DNA from: an uncultured Anaerolineae bacterium
GTDB lineage: Bacteria; Chloroflexota; Anaerolineae; Aggregatilineales; Phototrophicaceae
NCBI GenBank assembly: GCA_934216615.1
Contig: CAKQCB010000001.1
Coordinates: 124,001-188,000, forward strand
DNA: 64,000 nucleotides
Direction: 5' to 3'
Shown: piece by piece, positions 26,446-36,899 of the stretch
Position numbering within the stretch: the first letter of the stretch is position 1
Layout: each line of letters begins with the position of its first letter
Translations under genes and position numbers: made by a program
Notes under the pieces: generated by a model
The model's input: only the letters and a program-made list of their open reading frames with translations
What the model was told of the DNA's origin: nothing
Database searches by the model: none

Positions 26446-28146
26446 TCAGGAATCAAATTCAAATACCCATGTCGTCATGTCGAGTGCATTCCAAAATGCG
26501 ATCCGCCGTCCGTCGGAAGAAACAGACCAATCCCCATTGGCGACCAAAAAAGGATGGGTTGTGGGGTCGGTCAATGCGCGGTCTTCACCTGTGATGACAT
26601 CATATACTCGAATTGTGTGATAAATAGACGACGGTTCAAACGGAAGATAGTAGACGGAATTTGCATCGCGCCATTCCCACGCCCCAAACCACGGTAGATG
26701 TTGAGCCACCGCGCCATCCTGTGTTTGAATCGTATAGGTTCCGGATGTGCCTTGTTCCGTTTGCGCGGTGAGGTAGAACATCAAGCGTTCCCCGCCCGGT
26801 GCAATGCTCAAAACGCGCAGACGTTCCCATTGACCTAAAGTAAAGGCCGCGCCGTTAGACGTGTCATATACGCTGAGCCGTGTGGACTGTTCACCCCGAC
26901 TGCTGATGAGGAGACGGTTTGCATCCAACCATTGTGCCGAACCACCCATGACCGAGGCGATCACATGCGCATTACTGCCATCAATGTTGGCGATCCAGAT
27001 GCTAGTCTCAGAAGTGTTGAGTAGATCGGATGGCTCTGCGGTGACTAAAAACAAGATTTTTGAATTGTCACTGCTCAGCGAGGGAAATGCGCCCCCGGTA
27101 TTGACGGTATAGGCGATATTATCCACTGTATTTAAAATGCTAAATTCTTGCTCATTGAGTGGAATGATATGATGCGTGCCATCGGCCGAAGCGAATGACG
27201 GGGGCGCTTGCATGACCAAATTGGGCGTAGGCATCTCTTGTTGCAAGTCCCACTGAAAAATATTCGCGCGTTGGTTGGGTACGCCATCAATCGCATAAAG
27301 ATGCGTTGCCGTGAGCGGGTCCCACCATGCACCTGTACAACATCCCGTAAAAGCGACCTGTTGTAAATGAATGGACACCGTTTCATCCAAAGGCAGTAAT
27401 TCGCGCTCGAGTGGAGGATTAGGAAGCGGTTGACCATTTCGGTAGTCAGGATAGGGGGCGACATACAGGTTGAGCGCCCGCCCACCAAAAACGACATTCG
27501 GCTGTGCATCAAGGCTCATCCATTGGCGGGCATTGTCGAGGTCTTGCTCAAAAACGGGATAACGAAACCCGCCAATGCTGGCTAACATGTGCCAATTGGC
27601 ATTGATGTAATCGACAGGGTTGTACGTGGTTTGATAGTCTAACGAGCGTAACTCTAAATGTAAGTGAGGGCGAGAGGTACAAGTGAGGTCAGGGTCGCCT
27701 GAGTAGCCGACAAGATCACCCGCATTGACACGATCCCCTACATTCACCACCGCGCGGTCTAAGAGATGGCCGTATAACGACACTACCCCCGCATCATGAC
27801 GGATGAGCAGGTTATGGGGGGCAGAGCCAAAGCCTAAACTGTCTACAAAAATGACCTCACCATCCCCAATCGCAACCAATGGGGTTCCACAAACCATCGA
27901 AAAGTCCAAACCAAAATGCAAACGCTGACCTGCTGAATACCAATCATCCCCGCGAAGATACGCGCCAATTGTATTGCCATACGGTTGACCTAACAGCCAT
28001 GTTTCAGGGCCGGGCGGTGTGCTCACGGGCAAGATGAACGGTTTAGAGTTTTGAGCGAGTACAAGTCGATTGGTATTGTGAGGTGAGAGAGAGAAACCCA
28101 TAAAACTAAGCCAAATAATCACGGTAAGGGGTAGATGTATGTTCAT
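26446..28146 (-). CDS. secreted M23 peptidase with beta-propeller-like C-terminus
   Basis: 566 residues. A signal sequence (LTVIIWLSFMGFSLSP) leads an M23 (LytM) zinc peptidase domain: the HFGLDFS zinc motif near residue 77, YGHLL, and the HLHLELRS HxH motif. It probably hydrolyses peptidoglycan cross-bridges or acts as a murein-binding regulator. Residues beyond about 250 show TolB/WD-like repeats (NSKILFLVT, ERLMFYLT, GRRIAFWNA). The ATG at 28146 replaces an upstream in-frame GTG. The C-terminal propeller on an M23 peptidase is an unusual arrangement. Confidence 0.85.
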   Translation of the reverse strand: MNIHLPLTVIIWLSFMGFSLSPHNTNRLVLAQNSKPFILPVSTPPGPETWLLGQPYGNTIGAYLRGDDWYSAGQRLHFGLDFSMVCGTPLVAIGDGEVIFVDSLGFGSAPHNLLIRHDAGVVSLYGHLLDRAVVNVGDRVNAGDLVGYSGDPDLTCTSRPHLHLELRSLDYQTTYNPVDYINANWHMLASIGGFRYPVFEQDLDNARQWMSLDAQPNVVFGGRALNLYVAPYPDYRNGQPLPNPPLERELLPLDETVSIHLQQVAFTGCCTGAWWDPLTATHLYAIDGVPNQRANIFQWDLQQEMPTPNLVMQAPPSFASADGTHHIIPLNEQEFSILNTVDNIAYTVNTGGAFPSLSSDNSKILFLVTAEPSDLLNTSETSIWIANIDGSNAHVIASVMGGSAQWLDANRLLISSRGEQSTRLSVYDTSNGAAFTLGQWERLRVLSIAPGGERLMFYLTAQTEQGTSGTYTIQTQDGAVAQHLPWFGAWEWRDANSVYYLPFEPSSIYHTIRVYDVITGEDRALTDPTTHPFLVANGDWSVSSDGRRIAFWNALDMTTWVFEFDS

Positions 28147-28302
28147 AACCACTCAGGGAACTCAATGTTGAATGTTTGCTAATAGTAGCTTAAAGTCACT
28201 ATGATTGCGTATAAGTATTCAATGAATATGGATTGAACGCATCCACACCAAAAGAAAATGTGTTGTTACCCTGAGTGGAAATCAACTGACAGGCTGAATC
28301 CT

Positions 28303-28641
28303 ATGAGTTTTTATGTTGAGAGATTTGATAACATTTTTCTTGTCAAAATTGTGGGGCGGTTGGATTCAACAAATGTTACAAAGATCAAAAACACATGGTT
28401 AGAGGACGACACCGCAAAATATATTTTGATCGACCTCTCTGAGACGAATTTTATTGATTCGATGGGATTGGCCGCTCTCGTCAGCGCGTTAAAAACGTCG
28501 CGCCAACGGGGCGGGAACCTTATGCTTTTAGACCCTTCACAGCCGATTCGGAATATCTTAGAACTCACGGCGATGAGCCGTGTGTTTGAAGTTGCTGTGA
28601 GCCAAGAGGCCGCCATCGCGAGGTTAAAAAGTTCTTCATGA
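28303..28641 (+). CDS. STAS-domain anti-sigma factor antagonist
   Basis: 112 residues starting at MSFYVERF. The STAS fold is recognised from IVGRLDSTN and IDLSETNFIDSMGLAALVSAL, where Ser53 after the Asp is the residue phosphorylated by the partner kinase. The family binds anti-sigma or anti-effector kinases when unphosphorylated. The stop overlaps the phosphatase start (28638-28641), giving a classical partner-switch order. Confidence 0.88.
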   Translation: MSFYVERFDNIFLVKIVGRLDSTNVTKIKNTWLEDDTAKYILIDLSETNFIDSMGLAALVSALKTSRQRGGNLMLLDPSQPIRNILELTAMSRVFEVAVSQEAAIARLKSSS

Positions 28642-29903
28642 AAAATAGCAGTGTACTAGACTTAGAAGCCTACATTAAAGAACTAGAACACGAACTTGAT
28701 GAAATGACCCGCGCGCTCTCTGACGCATGGGGGCAACTTGCTCAACTTTTAGACGCACAAAAAGAACCTATTTCTGAAGATTGGACGAATGTACAGCCGT
28801 TTTTACGCTCGATCATGGCGGCGGCGGATGCCAGCTTTGGCGTTGTGATCTTCGAAATGGATGATGAAACCACAAAGTTTTTACCCATCCCGTTTAATAA
28901 TTTTGTCCTAGAAGACTTTTTACCCCTCCTCACTGAATTTAAGAAAATCCATACCTCTCGCCAAATTGATAATGTGATCAGCCAAAATGGGCATATCACC
29001 AAATGGCTCATGGCGCCGATTTGGGTCACCGACAAATTTCATGGTGTGATCGGCATTGGCGTTCACAGTTTCCACGAAAATTTCACGGCGCTGGATGCGC
29101 GTATTTTAGAGCGCATGGTCGAGCAGTTTTCCAACCAGATCATCAAGATCAAGTTTGTCGAGTCACAAGCACAAGTGGCTCACCTTGAACATGAGCTGAC
29201 GGTTGCGGCGCGCATTCAAAGGACCTTACTACCCACCACACTGCCTGACCTGCGCAATGTGGAAGTCATGGGGTATTGGCTTCCTTCTGAAATTGTCGGC
29301 GGGGATGCGTGGGGCTGGGTGATTCAACCTTCCGGTGATCTTGCCATGTTCATGTTAGATATCGCGGGGAAGGGCTTGCCTGCAGCGCTGGCTTCACTCT
29401 CGCTCCATGCAGAAGTACGGACGTTGCTCTCCATTGGTTGGTCACCTGTCGATGTCGTTCAGCGCGTCAACCAAATGGTGTATGAGACGTATGTCAACGT
29501 CCAGCTCATCGCCATGTTGAATATTGTGACAGTTGACCCCCTCACTGGAAAAGTGACCCAAGCCAATGCAGGTCATACGCGAAGTTTGATACGGATTCAA
29601 GATCAATGGCAGTTATGGGGCGCAACCGCCCCGCCGATTGGGGTGATGCCCCGTATTCAAGTCGAAGCACAAACCGCTGTTTTTGCCCCTCAAGACATCT
29701 TCTTGACGTACAGTGATGGGTTTACAGAACTGCCTACCAAAAACGGTTATTGGGGCGAAGACGGTTTATTTAACGCGGTCAATAAGCCGTGGAATTATAC
29801 GTTACGCAATTGTATTGAGGCGATCTTTGCCGAGATCGCTCAGGTTTACGATGGCGTGACGGAATGTGACGATCAAACCATTATCGGCTTTGCGTTGAGA
29901 TAG
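28638..29903 (+). CDS. PP2C-type (SpoIIE/RsbU) serine phosphatase with GAF-like sensor
   Basis: 421 residues. A coiled coil (8-40) and a GAF-like sensory domain (about 48-172) precede a PPM phosphatase domain starting with LTVAARIQRTLLP. Metal ligands are seen in GGDAWG (221-226), MLDIAGKGLPAAL (Asp241), TYSDGFTE and ECDDQT. The usual GGD(F/Y)xD is GGDAWG here, so a first-shell Asp may be missing. It should dephosphorylate the upstream STAS protein in response to the GAF signal. Confidence 0.88.
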   Translation: MKNSSVLDLEAYIKELEHELDEMTRALSDAWGQLAQLLDAQKEPISEDWTNVQPFLRSIMAAADASFGVVIFEMDDETTKFLPIPFNNFVLEDFLPLLTEFKKIHTSRQIDNVISQNGHITKWLMAPIWVTDKFHGVIGIGVHSFHENFTALDARILERMVEQFSNQIIKIKFVESQAQVAHLEHELTVAARIQRTLLPTTLPDLRNVEVMGYWLPSEIVGGDAWGWVIQPSGDLAMFMLDIAGKGLPAALASLSLHAEVRTLLSIGWSPVDVVQRVNQMVYETYVNVQLIAMLNIVTVDPLTGKVTQANAGHTRSLIRIQDQWQLWGATAPPIGVMPRIQVEAQTAVFAPQDIFLTYSDGFTELPTKNGYWGEDGLFNAVNKPWNYTLRNCIEAIFAEIAQVYDGVTECDDQTIIGFALR

Positions 29904-29915
29904 TGAGCTGGGCAG

Positions 29916-30704
29916 ATGCTTGAAAAAGTGATTTCCATTGATGCCACCAACGATGCACTGGAACAGCTAGAAGCACACCTGAATAGTTTTCTAGCTTCGT
30001 ACCCGCGAAATACCAAGCAAAAAGTCTATTTGGCACTGCACGAACTGTGCTTGAACATCGTTCGGCATGCGTACTGCGGGGCTGAAGGTAAAATCGAGAT
30101 TCGGTTCACACTCGACGACCATCACTTAAAAATCGAAACGAGAGATTCCGCGCCTTCACGGTATCACCCCTCCAAAGCGGTAGACCCCTTAGAAGCCTTC
30201 GATATATCTGAAGGGGGATGGGGGATTCATATTTTGACCCAAGTTATGGATTTTGTGGGCTATACCCACTCAAAAACTGGAAATGTATGGTATGCACGTA
30301 AAATGTTAGATAGTCAGCCCTCAATAAAGCATATTCTTGTGATTGATGATGAAGCGACAATTCTACGCTTGGTCACGTATATGCTACGCAGTTTTACCAA
30401 TATCAAAGTGAAAGGTGCACGAACCCCCGCAGAGGCACTTTCTATCGTCGATATTGAAAAATTTGACCTCTTGCTGGTCGATCTGAATTTGCCGGATATT
30501 GACGGCATCCAATTGATGCAGCAATTACGCGATAAGCCTTCTTTAGTCAGCGTGCCTTTTTTAGTTTTTACAGCGCGCAACCGTTATGATGATCTCGCAC
30601 AAATCAAACAATATGCGGTTTCTGACATCCTGTATAAGCCTTTTAGCACGCAAGAACTACGCCACTTAGTGAAGAAATATCTCGATCTAGAAGACGATGA
30701 ATAA
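29916..30704 (+). CDS. anti-sigma-type HATPase kinase fused to a response-regulator receiver domain
   Basis: 262 residues. Residues 1-130 are a SpoIIAB/RsbW-type ATPase: N-box HELCLNIVRHAY (Glu43, Asn47), G1 Asp77 and G2 EGGWGIHIL. Residues 137-258 are a receiver domain: acidic DD144-145, phospho-acceptor Asp189 in LLVDLNLPDIDG, Thr219 and Lys241 (YKPF). It sits 12 bases after the phosphatase. The kinase likely phosphorylates the STAS partner. The fused receiver suggests a two-component input on the switch, and no output domain is present. Confidence 0.88.
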   Translation: MLEKVISIDATNDALEQLEAHLNSFLASYPRNTKQKVYLALHELCLNIVRHAYCGAEGKIEIRFTLDDHHLKIETRDSAPSRYHPSKAVDPLEAFDISEGGWGIHILTQVMDFVGYTHSKTGNVWYARKMLDSQPSIKHILVIDDEATILRLVTYMLRSFTNIKVKGARTPAEALSIVDIEKFDLLLVDLNLPDIDGIQLMQQLRDKPSLVSVPFLVFTARNRYDDLAQIKQYAVSDILYKPFSTQELRHLVKKYLDLEDDE

Positions 30705-30720
30705 GCGAAACCTCGTGGTA

Positions 30721-30757
30721 AACAAAAATGCCCCATATTGAGGCATTTTTGTTTTGT
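30721..30757. terminator. bidirectional terminator
   Basis: A 12-bp stem (AACAAAAATGCC / GGCATTTTTGTT) with a 9-base loop, followed by TTGT on the plus strand and a T-run on the other. It lies between the converging kinase-receiver and acyl-CoA synthetase genes. Confidence 0.85.
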
Positions 30758-30766
30758 GGATGGATG

Positions 30767-33475
30767 TTATAGGGTGATTTGTGCGCGTAAGATCGACTCT
30801 TTATCCGTTGGGCTTGTCGTGAAACCAAACTGATTGATCATCTTCAGCATTTCGGCATTTTCAGCGAGAATATCGCCAAATACGACTTTGATTTTTTCAT
30901 CTCGGGCAATTTGCAAGAGACGGGTCAACATTTGGCGACCTAACCCTCTGTGTTGGAACTTGTCACTCACTAAGAGCGCAAACTCGGCTTTGTTGGTATG
31001 CGTGATTTTGCTGATGCGCCCAATCGCCATGATTTCGGGATGTCCCGTTTCTTGGTTGATGTGCGTGGCGACCAACGCAATTTCGCGGTCATAGTCGATG
31101 AAACTTAAGCGTGACAACCGTTCATGGCCGATACGCTGGCTTAACTGCATCGCCTGTAAATAACGCAGGTACACGGTCCGTTCAGAGAGGCCTTCATGGA
31201 ACTGTGCCATGAGCGGTTCATCTTCAGGGCGGATGGGGCGGAAGGTGACGTTCGTATCGTCTTTGGAAATCCATGTATCCACGTATTGGGTGGGGTATGG
31301 ACGGATCGCCGGACGGGGCAGTTTGTTTTCTGGTGTGTCTTTATGGTGAACGACGACGCGCGCATCCAAAGCGATGATCTGCTTATCAGAAACTAACAAC
31401 GGGTTGATGTCGATTTCTTGGATCCAAGGCTGTTCGATGACCAATTGGCTGAAGCGAACCATCAAGCGTTCCAGCGCGGGAATGTCAACTGGTGGACGAC
31501 CACGCACGCCTTGAAGCGCCTTCCAAATCAAAGTTTGTTCCATCATGCGACGCGCAAGGGTGGTATTGAGCGGGGGTAACCCTAATGCGCTGTCTTTAAA
31601 GACTTCGACCAACTGACCTCCCGAACCAAAGAGCAGGATTGGGCCAAACTGCGGGTCAATGCTGCTGCCAATGATGATTTCGTAGCCATCTAGTTTTTCC
31701 ATCGGTTGGACAGTCACGCCTTGGAAGTGGCCTTCACCCGCGATTTTGTTCACCGACGTTTCGATGCCAATATAGGCTTCGCGCACTTCATCCGCATTTT
31801 GCAGGTTGAGCTTCACCCCGCCGACATCGGTTTTGTGGGTGATGGTTTCAGAGTTGAGTTTGAGAACAACGGGATAGCCGATTTCATCCGCTTTAGCGAC
31901 GGCTTCATCTGAACTATTGGCAAGATATGTCGATACGGTTGGGATGTAATAAGCGGCCAATACTTCTTTGGATTCGTATTCGGTCAAAATATCACGGCCA
32001 GATGCTTTTGCGTGGTTGAGAATCGCTTCAACTTTGGCGCGGTCTGGGGTTTGATTGTACGAGTCGAGCGGAAGCATCGGCGTTTGATAGATACTGCGCA
32101 GGTTGTATTCATACTGCCACATGTAATTGAACATGCGGATTGCGGTATCTGGGAAGGGGAAGGTCGGGATATTCGCTTGGTTTAATAAGGCTTCACCGTC
32201 GGCAATATCCGGCCCACCCATCCAACTGGCAATGATCGGTTTATCTTTGAATTGTTCAAATTTGCTTAAGGCTTCAGCGGTTTTGGTGGAATCCGTCATC
32301 GCTTGTGGGGTGAGGATCACCAGTAAGCCATCGTTATTTTCGTCGCGCCCAGCGATCTCTAAGGTCTTGGCATAAAGTTCAGGGCCTGCATCCCCAAGCA
32401 CGTCGATGGGGTTATTGTGGCTCCAGTGGGCGGGCAAAATCTCATTTAATTTTTCAGTCGTTTCGTCAGAAATTTCGGAGAGCACCCCCCCGCCTTGAAT
32501 CAAGGCATCGGTTGCCAGCACGCCCGGCCCGCCTGCGTTGGTGATAATGGTCATGCGTGGGCCTTTAGGACGCGGTTGCTTGGCCAAAACTTCGGCCATG
32601 TAGAACACGTCAGAGATACGGTCTACACGAAGCACACCGCTGCGCTTAAAGGCCGCTTCTAAGACTTCATCACTGCCTGTGAGCGAACCCGTATGAGAGG
32701 CGGCTGCTTGGGCGGCTGCTTCGGTACGGCCTGCTTTGATGATGATGATCGGCTTCTTGAGGGCGACTTCGCGCGCGGCTGACAAGAACGAGCGCGCATC
32801 CCCGACGGATTCCATATAAATCACGATGCTGTGCGTATTTTCATCACGCCCTAAATAATCGATCAAGTCACCCCAACCGACATCTAGCATGGAGCCGATG
32901 GAGATGAAGGCGCTAAAGCCGACGTTTTCGCGGAAGCTCCAGTCAAGGACGGCGGTACATAACGCACCACTTTGGCTGATGAACCCGACGTTACCGGGCT
33001 GTGCCATCGCGGCGGCGAACGTGGCGTTCAACCCGTAGATGGGGCGCATCACGCCGAGGCAGTTCGGGCCGATCAAGCGGATATTGTTCTTTTGCGCAAT
33101 CTCAAGGATTTGTCGTTCAAGTTCAACCCCTGCTTCGCCCGTTTCCTTAAACCCTGCCGAAATGATGATGATCCCTGTCACGCCAGCATCTGCACATTCT
33201 TGCACTAATGCGGGAACGCCTTTTGCGGGGGTAACAATGATGGCTAAATCAACTTTTTCGGGGAGGCTTTTTAGGTTGGGGTAGGCGCGAATGCCCAAGA
33301 TGCTGCTACGTGTGGGGTTAACGGGGTAAATCGTCCCACCAAAGGGATTGCTGATCAGGTTCCAAAGGATGGTACGACCAACGCTGCCGGGACGTTCAGT
33401 AGCACCGATGACTGCCACTGTGCGCGGGCTGAAAATGGCATCAAGCCCTTGTACTCCGGGTTGTAAATCCGTCAT
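30767..33475 (-). CDS. NDP-forming acyl-CoA synthetase fused to GNAT acetyltransferase (Pat-like)
   Basis: 902 residues with domain order CoA-binding (1-150), succinyl-CoA ligase-like (155-460), ATP-grasp (about 480-700) and GNAT (about 735-902, acetyl-CoA loop [14 protein letters not shown]). This is the architecture of protein lysine acetyltransferase Pat/PatZ, which acetylates and inactivates acetyl-CoA synthetase. Unlike the enteric protein, the phospho-His motif [10 protein letters not shown] (His261) is retained, so the ligase half may be active (ADP-forming). Acs encoded at 38087 has the target Lys. Confidence 0.9.
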   Translation of the reverse strand: MTDLQPGVQGLDAIFSPRTVAVIGATERPGSVGRTILWNLISNPFGGTIYPVNPTRSSILGIRAYPNLKSLPEKVDLAIIVTPAKGVPALVQECADAGVTGIIIISAGFKETGEAGVELERQILEIAQKNNIRLIGPNCLGVMRPIYGLNATFAAAMAQPGNVGFISQSGALCTAVLDWSFRENVGFSAFISIGSMLDVGWGDLIDYLGRDENTHSIVIYMESVGDARSFLSAAREVALKKPIIIIKAGRTEAAAQAAASHTGSLTGSDEVLEAAFKRSGVLRVDRISDVFYMAEVLAKQPRPKGPRMTIITNAGGPGVLATDALIQGGGVLSEISDETTEKLNEILPAHWSHNNPIDVLGDAGPELYAKTLEIAGRDENNDGLLVILTPQAMTDSTKTAEALSKFEQFKDKPIIASWMGGPDIADGEALLNQANIPTFPFPDTAIRMFNYMWQYEYNLRSIYQTPMLPLDSYNQTPDRAKVEAILNHAKASGRDILTEYESKEVLAAYYIPTVSTYLANSSDEAVAKADEIGYPVVLKLNSETITHKTDVGGVKLNLQNADEVREAYIGIETSVNKIAGEGHFQGVTVQPMEKLDGYEIIIGSSIDPQFGPILLFGSGGQLVEVFKDSALGLPPLNTTLARRMMEQTLIWKALQGVRGRPPVDIPALERLMVRFSQLVIEQPWIQEIDINPLLVSDKQIIALDARVVVHHKDTPENKLPRPAIRPYPTQYVDTWISKDDTNVTFRPIRPEDEPLMAQFHEGLSERTVYLRYLQAMQLSQRIGHERLSRLSFIDYDREIALVATHINQETGHPEIMAIGRISKITHTNKAEFALLVSDKFQHRGLGRQMLTRLLQIARDEKIKVVFGDILAENAEMLKMINQFGFTTSPTDKESILRAQITL

Positions 33476-33758
33476 GAGTGAAATCCTTATTTTAAATAGC
33501 GATTTGAAAAAATAGTTTGAAAAGTGGCAACGCCAAATGAATTTTATGGGTCAGGTAACATTCCCTGATGATACGAGATATCACGGCTCTGTTGCAATGA
33601 CAGAGTGACATTTGCTACGTTGTTTGATGACATTTGCGTAGAGTTTGGTATGAACGCAGCGTCGGAACTAAAATTACACTGTTCTTATAAGACTTGAATC
33701 ATAACACGAATACTTGATAAAGTGAGGAAGATTCGGGTTTACTTCTGGGAGGATGATT

Positions 33759-34667
33759 GTGCAGCTAGGCTTAATTGGGTTGGGGAAGATGGGCGGGAAT
33801 ATGAGCCAACGCCTATTACAAGCAGGACATGAAGTGATTGTTTATGACAATAATCCAGCCGCTGTTGTCGCCTCTGTAGAGCATGGCGCGGTGGGTGCAC
33901 AATCATTGATTGATTTGGCTGAAAAAATGGCAGGGCCTCGCGCTGTTTGGGTGATGGTGCCTGCTGGTGACATCACCGAGAATACCATCCGCGAACTGGC
34001 GGAAGTCTTAAGCGCTGGTGACATCATCATTGATGGCGGGAACAGTAATTATAAAGATTCGATTCGGCGTGCTGAAGTTCTCAAAGCCTATGGCATAGGC
34101 TTTGTCGATGTCGGCACGAGCGGGGGCGTTTGGGGTCTTAAAGAGGGATATAGCATGATGATCGGCGGGACAGTAGACTCTATAGAGCGTTTACGCCCGA
34201 TCTTCGAGTCACTCGCCCCCGGAAAAGAAACAGGCTGGGGGCATGTTGGCCCACACGGCGCAGGGCATTTTGTGAAGATGGTGCATAACGGCATCGAATA
34301 TGGTTTGATGCAGGCGTATGCCGAAGGCTTTGAAATCATGAAGAACAAAGCCGGTATGAACCTTGATGTTTCACAAATTGCGGAGATTTGGCGTAATGGC
34401 AGTGTCGTGCGCTCGTGGTTGTTAGACTTGACGGCGAACGCGCTGGCTCAAAACCCTGAGATGGAGGACATCAAAGGGTGGGTGGCTGATAGTGGCGAGG
34501 GGCGTTGGACAGTGTTTGAAGCCATTGACCAAGATATTCCCGCACCTGTCATCACCATGTCTTTGATGATGCGCTTTATCAGCCGTCAAGAAGATAGTTA
34601 TGCCGCGAAATTATTAGCGGCGATGCGTAACCAATTTGGTGGCCATGCAATTCTTAAAGAGGATTAA
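33759..34667 (+). CDS. gnd: 6-phosphogluconate dehydrogenase (decarboxylating), short type
   Basis: 302 residues, the short form often NAD-preferring. It converts 6-phosphogluconate to ribulose-5-phosphate and CO2. The Rossmann motif [13 protein letters not shown] begins at residue 2; [41 protein letters not shown] and the C-terminal DSGEGRWT are diagnostic. GGGAGG (33747-33752) is 6 bases from GTG 33759, fixing the start there; ATG 33753 abuts it too closely. First gene of gnd-zwf-pgl. Confidence 0.94.
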   Translation: MQLGLIGLGKMGGNMSQRLLQAGHEVIVYDNNPAAVVASVEHGAVGAQSLIDLAEKMAGPRAVWVMVPAGDITENTIRELAEVLSAGDIIIDGGNSNYKDSIRRAEVLKAYGIGFVDVGTSGGVWGLKEGYSMMIGGTVDSIERLRPIFESLAPGKETGWGHVGPHGAGHFVKMVHNGIEYGLMQAYAEGFEIMKNKAGMNLDVSQIAEIWRNGSVVRSWLLDLTANALAQNPEMEDIKGWVADSGEGRWTVFEAIDQDIPAPVITMSLMMRFISRQEDSYAAKLLAAMRNQFGGHAILKED

Positions 34668-34672
34668 ACACA

Positions 34673-36121
34673 ATGGCAAAACCTGTTTCGATTGTCATTT
34701 TCGGGGCATCGGGAGATTTGACGCATCGTAAGCTGATCCCTGCTTTATACAACTTGTATCGTCAAAAACGACTGCCTGCGAAATTTCAAATTGTGGGTAT
34801 GTCTCGTCGTCCGTATTCCCATGAAGAATTTCGCGACTTGTTGATGGACAGCGCTAAGGACATCATCACCGAGGGGTTTGAGAAGAAGACATGGAACGGG
34901 TTTGCTTCTCGCATCTTCTATTCACCCGGGAATATCAACGAACGTGACGATTATGAAAAACTGCTTGCGTTTTTAAGCGAGTTAGAGGAGGGGGAAGCCA
35001 ACCGTCTTTTCTACCTCTCTGTTTCGCCTGAATTATACGAAGTCGCTGTTGAACAAATGGCGGCGTTAAAAGTGGCGGATGAAAACGAAGGCTGGCGTCG
35101 CATTGTCGTGGAAAAACCGTTTGGGTTTGATTACGAATCTGCCCAAGCACTGAATGACGTGATCCACGCGGCCTTTGAGGAACATCAGGTCTATCGGATT
35201 GATCATTATCTTGGCAAAGAAACGGTACAGAATATCCTCTATTTCCGTTTTGCGAACGCTATTTTTGAGCCGATCTGGAATCGTAATTATGTGGAATCGG
35301 TTCAAATTACGGTGGCGGAATCGGTCGATGTTGGGACACGTGGGGGGTATTACGATCAATCTGGCGTATTGCGCGACATGTTCCAAAATCACCTGATGCA
35401 GTTACTCTGTTTCGTCGCGATGGAACCGCCAGCGGCTTTCCAAGCAGAGCCGATTCGGAATGAAAAGGTAAAAGTCCTGAGTGCCATTCGGCCGATCCCC
35501 GCCGAAGATATTGTGTTTGCGCAGTACAAGGGCTACAAACAAACGGAAGGGGTGAATTCCCGTTCACAAACGCCTACTTACGCCGCGCTGAAATTATTAA
35601 TTGACAATTGGCGTTGGCAAGATGTGCCGTTTTATCTGCGTTCGGGCAAGGCTTTAGAGCGTAAAACCAGCGAGATTGCGGTACGTTTTCGTAAGCCACC
35701 GCGCACGATTTTCCAACTGGAGCGCGATTCACCGTTACAAGCAAACGTCTTGTCAATTTGCATCCAGCCAGACGAAGGGATTCATCTGCGTTTTGAGACG
35801 AAAGTTCCGAACGAAACCGCGCGCATTAAACCCGCGATTATGGAGTTTCATTATCGTGATGCGTTCCCCGATATTGAACTGCCCGATGCGTACGAACGTC
35901 TTTTGTTAGATGTTCTTAATGGGGACCCCACGCTGTTCACCCACGAAAATGAAATTGCCCATTCATGGAAACTGATCGATTCTGTGTATAAAGCATGGTC
36001 AGACAGTAGTAATCGAATCCGTTCTTACCAGCGCAATAGTATGGGGCCAGAAGCCGCCGTTGCATTACTGGCGCGCGAAGGGCGTGAATGGTATCTAGGA
36101 TGTGGAGGACATTGTGAGTAA
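34673..36121 (+). CDS. zwf: glucose-6-phosphate 1-dehydrogenase
   Basis: 482 residues; oxidises glucose-6-phosphate to the lactone, first step of the oxidative pentose phosphate pathway. It has [17 protein letters not shown] at the nucleotide site, [13 protein letters not shown] with the catalytic His and Lys, and a [16 protein letters not shown] segment. It follows gnd by 5 bases and overlaps the downstream lactonase by 8 bases. Confidence 0.97.
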   Translation: MAKPVSIVIFGASGDLTHRKLIPALYNLYRQKRLPAKFQIVGMSRRPYSHEEFRDLLMDSAKDIITEGFEKKTWNGFASRIFYSPGNINERDDYEKLLAFLSELEEGEANRLFYLSVSPELYEVAVEQMAALKVADENEGWRRIVVEKPFGFDYESAQALNDVIHAAFEEHQVYRIDHYLGKETVQNILYFRFANAIFEPIWNRNYVESVQITVAESVDVGTRGGYYDQSGVLRDMFQNHLMQLLCFVAMEPPAAFQAEPIRNEKVKVLSAIRPIPAEDIVFAQYKGYKQTEGVNSRSQTPTYAALKLLIDNWRWQDVPFYLRSGKALERKTSEIAVRFRKPPRTIFQLERDSPLQANVLSICIQPDEGIHLRFETKVPNETARIKPAIMEFHYRDAFPDIELPDAYERLLLDVLNGDPTLFTHENEIAHSWKLIDSVYKAWSDSSNRIRSYQRNSMGPEAAVALLAREGREWYLGCGGHCE

Positions 36122-36857
36122 CCGTGTCAGCGTTTATCTGAATCCGATCACTGTGGCGCGTCAAGCCGCAGATTATGTGGTGGAAATTGCGAACCGTGCG
36201 ATTGCCACTAGAGGACGGTTTACGCTCTGCTTGTCGGGCGGGCGTACCCCGCGCATGTTATATGAACTCCTCGGCTCGGCAGAATATGCAGATGCGTTTG
36301 AGTGGCAACATACGCATATTTTCTGGGGTGATGAACGCATGGTTCCGTATGATTCACGCGAGAATAATGCGCACATGGCGTTAGAGGCGATGTTGAATTT
36401 TGTGCCGATTCCGCTTCCACAAATTCACCGCGTTAACACTTACTTGCCCCCAGAAGAAGCCGCTTCTGCTTATGATGCACTGTTACGTGACTTTTTCGAA
36501 AAACGCGCTCAATTAACCAGCCCGCGCTTTGACCTGTTATTACTGGGGATTGGCGACGATGGACATACCGCCTCGTTATTCCCTGAAACAGAAGCGCTGA
36601 ATATTTCAGATCGTTGGGTGGCCGCGAATTTTATCCCTAAGTTGGATACATGGCGGGTAACACTGACATTTCCAGCGATCAATTCTGCAGCAAATATCTT
36701 ATTCGTCGTGACGGGTGAAGAAAAAGCATCCGTTCTGAATGAAATCCTCAACGGGGAAGACCGCACCCAATATCCTACTCAGCGGGTGGAACCTAGAAAT
36801 GGCACCATCCATTGGGTCATCGATCAAGCGGCAGGTAAGGACTTGGCGAAGTCATAA
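36114..36857 (+). CDS. pgl: 6-phosphogluconolactonase (SOL/DevB type)
   Basis: 247 residues; hydrolyses 6-phosphogluconolactone. Signature segments are [42 protein letters not shown] and a glucosamine-6-phosphate-isomerase-like fold. GGAGG at 36104-36108 is six bases before GTG 36114, which makes it a better start than the in-frame GTG at 36102. The overlap with zwf implies coupled translation. The gene order gnd-zwf-pgl places the whole oxidative branch in one operon. Confidence 0.93.
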   Translation: MSNRVSVYLNPITVARQAADYVVEIANRAIATRGRFTLCLSGGRTPRMLYELLGSAEYADAFEWQHTHIFWGDERMVPYDSRENNAHMALEAMLNFVPIPLPQIHRVNTYLPPEEAASAYDALLRDFFEKRAQLTSPRFDLLLLGIGDDGHTASLFPETEALNISDRWVAANFIPKLDTWRVTLTFPAINSAANILFVVTGEEKASVLNEILNGEDRTQYPTQRVEPRNGTIHWVIDQAAGKDLAKS

Positions 36858-36862
36858 ATAAA

Positions 36863-36899
36863 AGAGAGCCGATCATATTCAAGATCGGCTCTCTTTTTT
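36863..36899. terminator. bidirectional terminator between pgl and pfkA
   Basis: A perfect 12-bp stem (AGAGAGCCGATC / GATCGGCTCTCT) with an 8-base loop and TTTTT directly after. It serves pgl on the plus strand and pfkA on the other; its end touches the pfkA stop. Confidence 0.92.
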
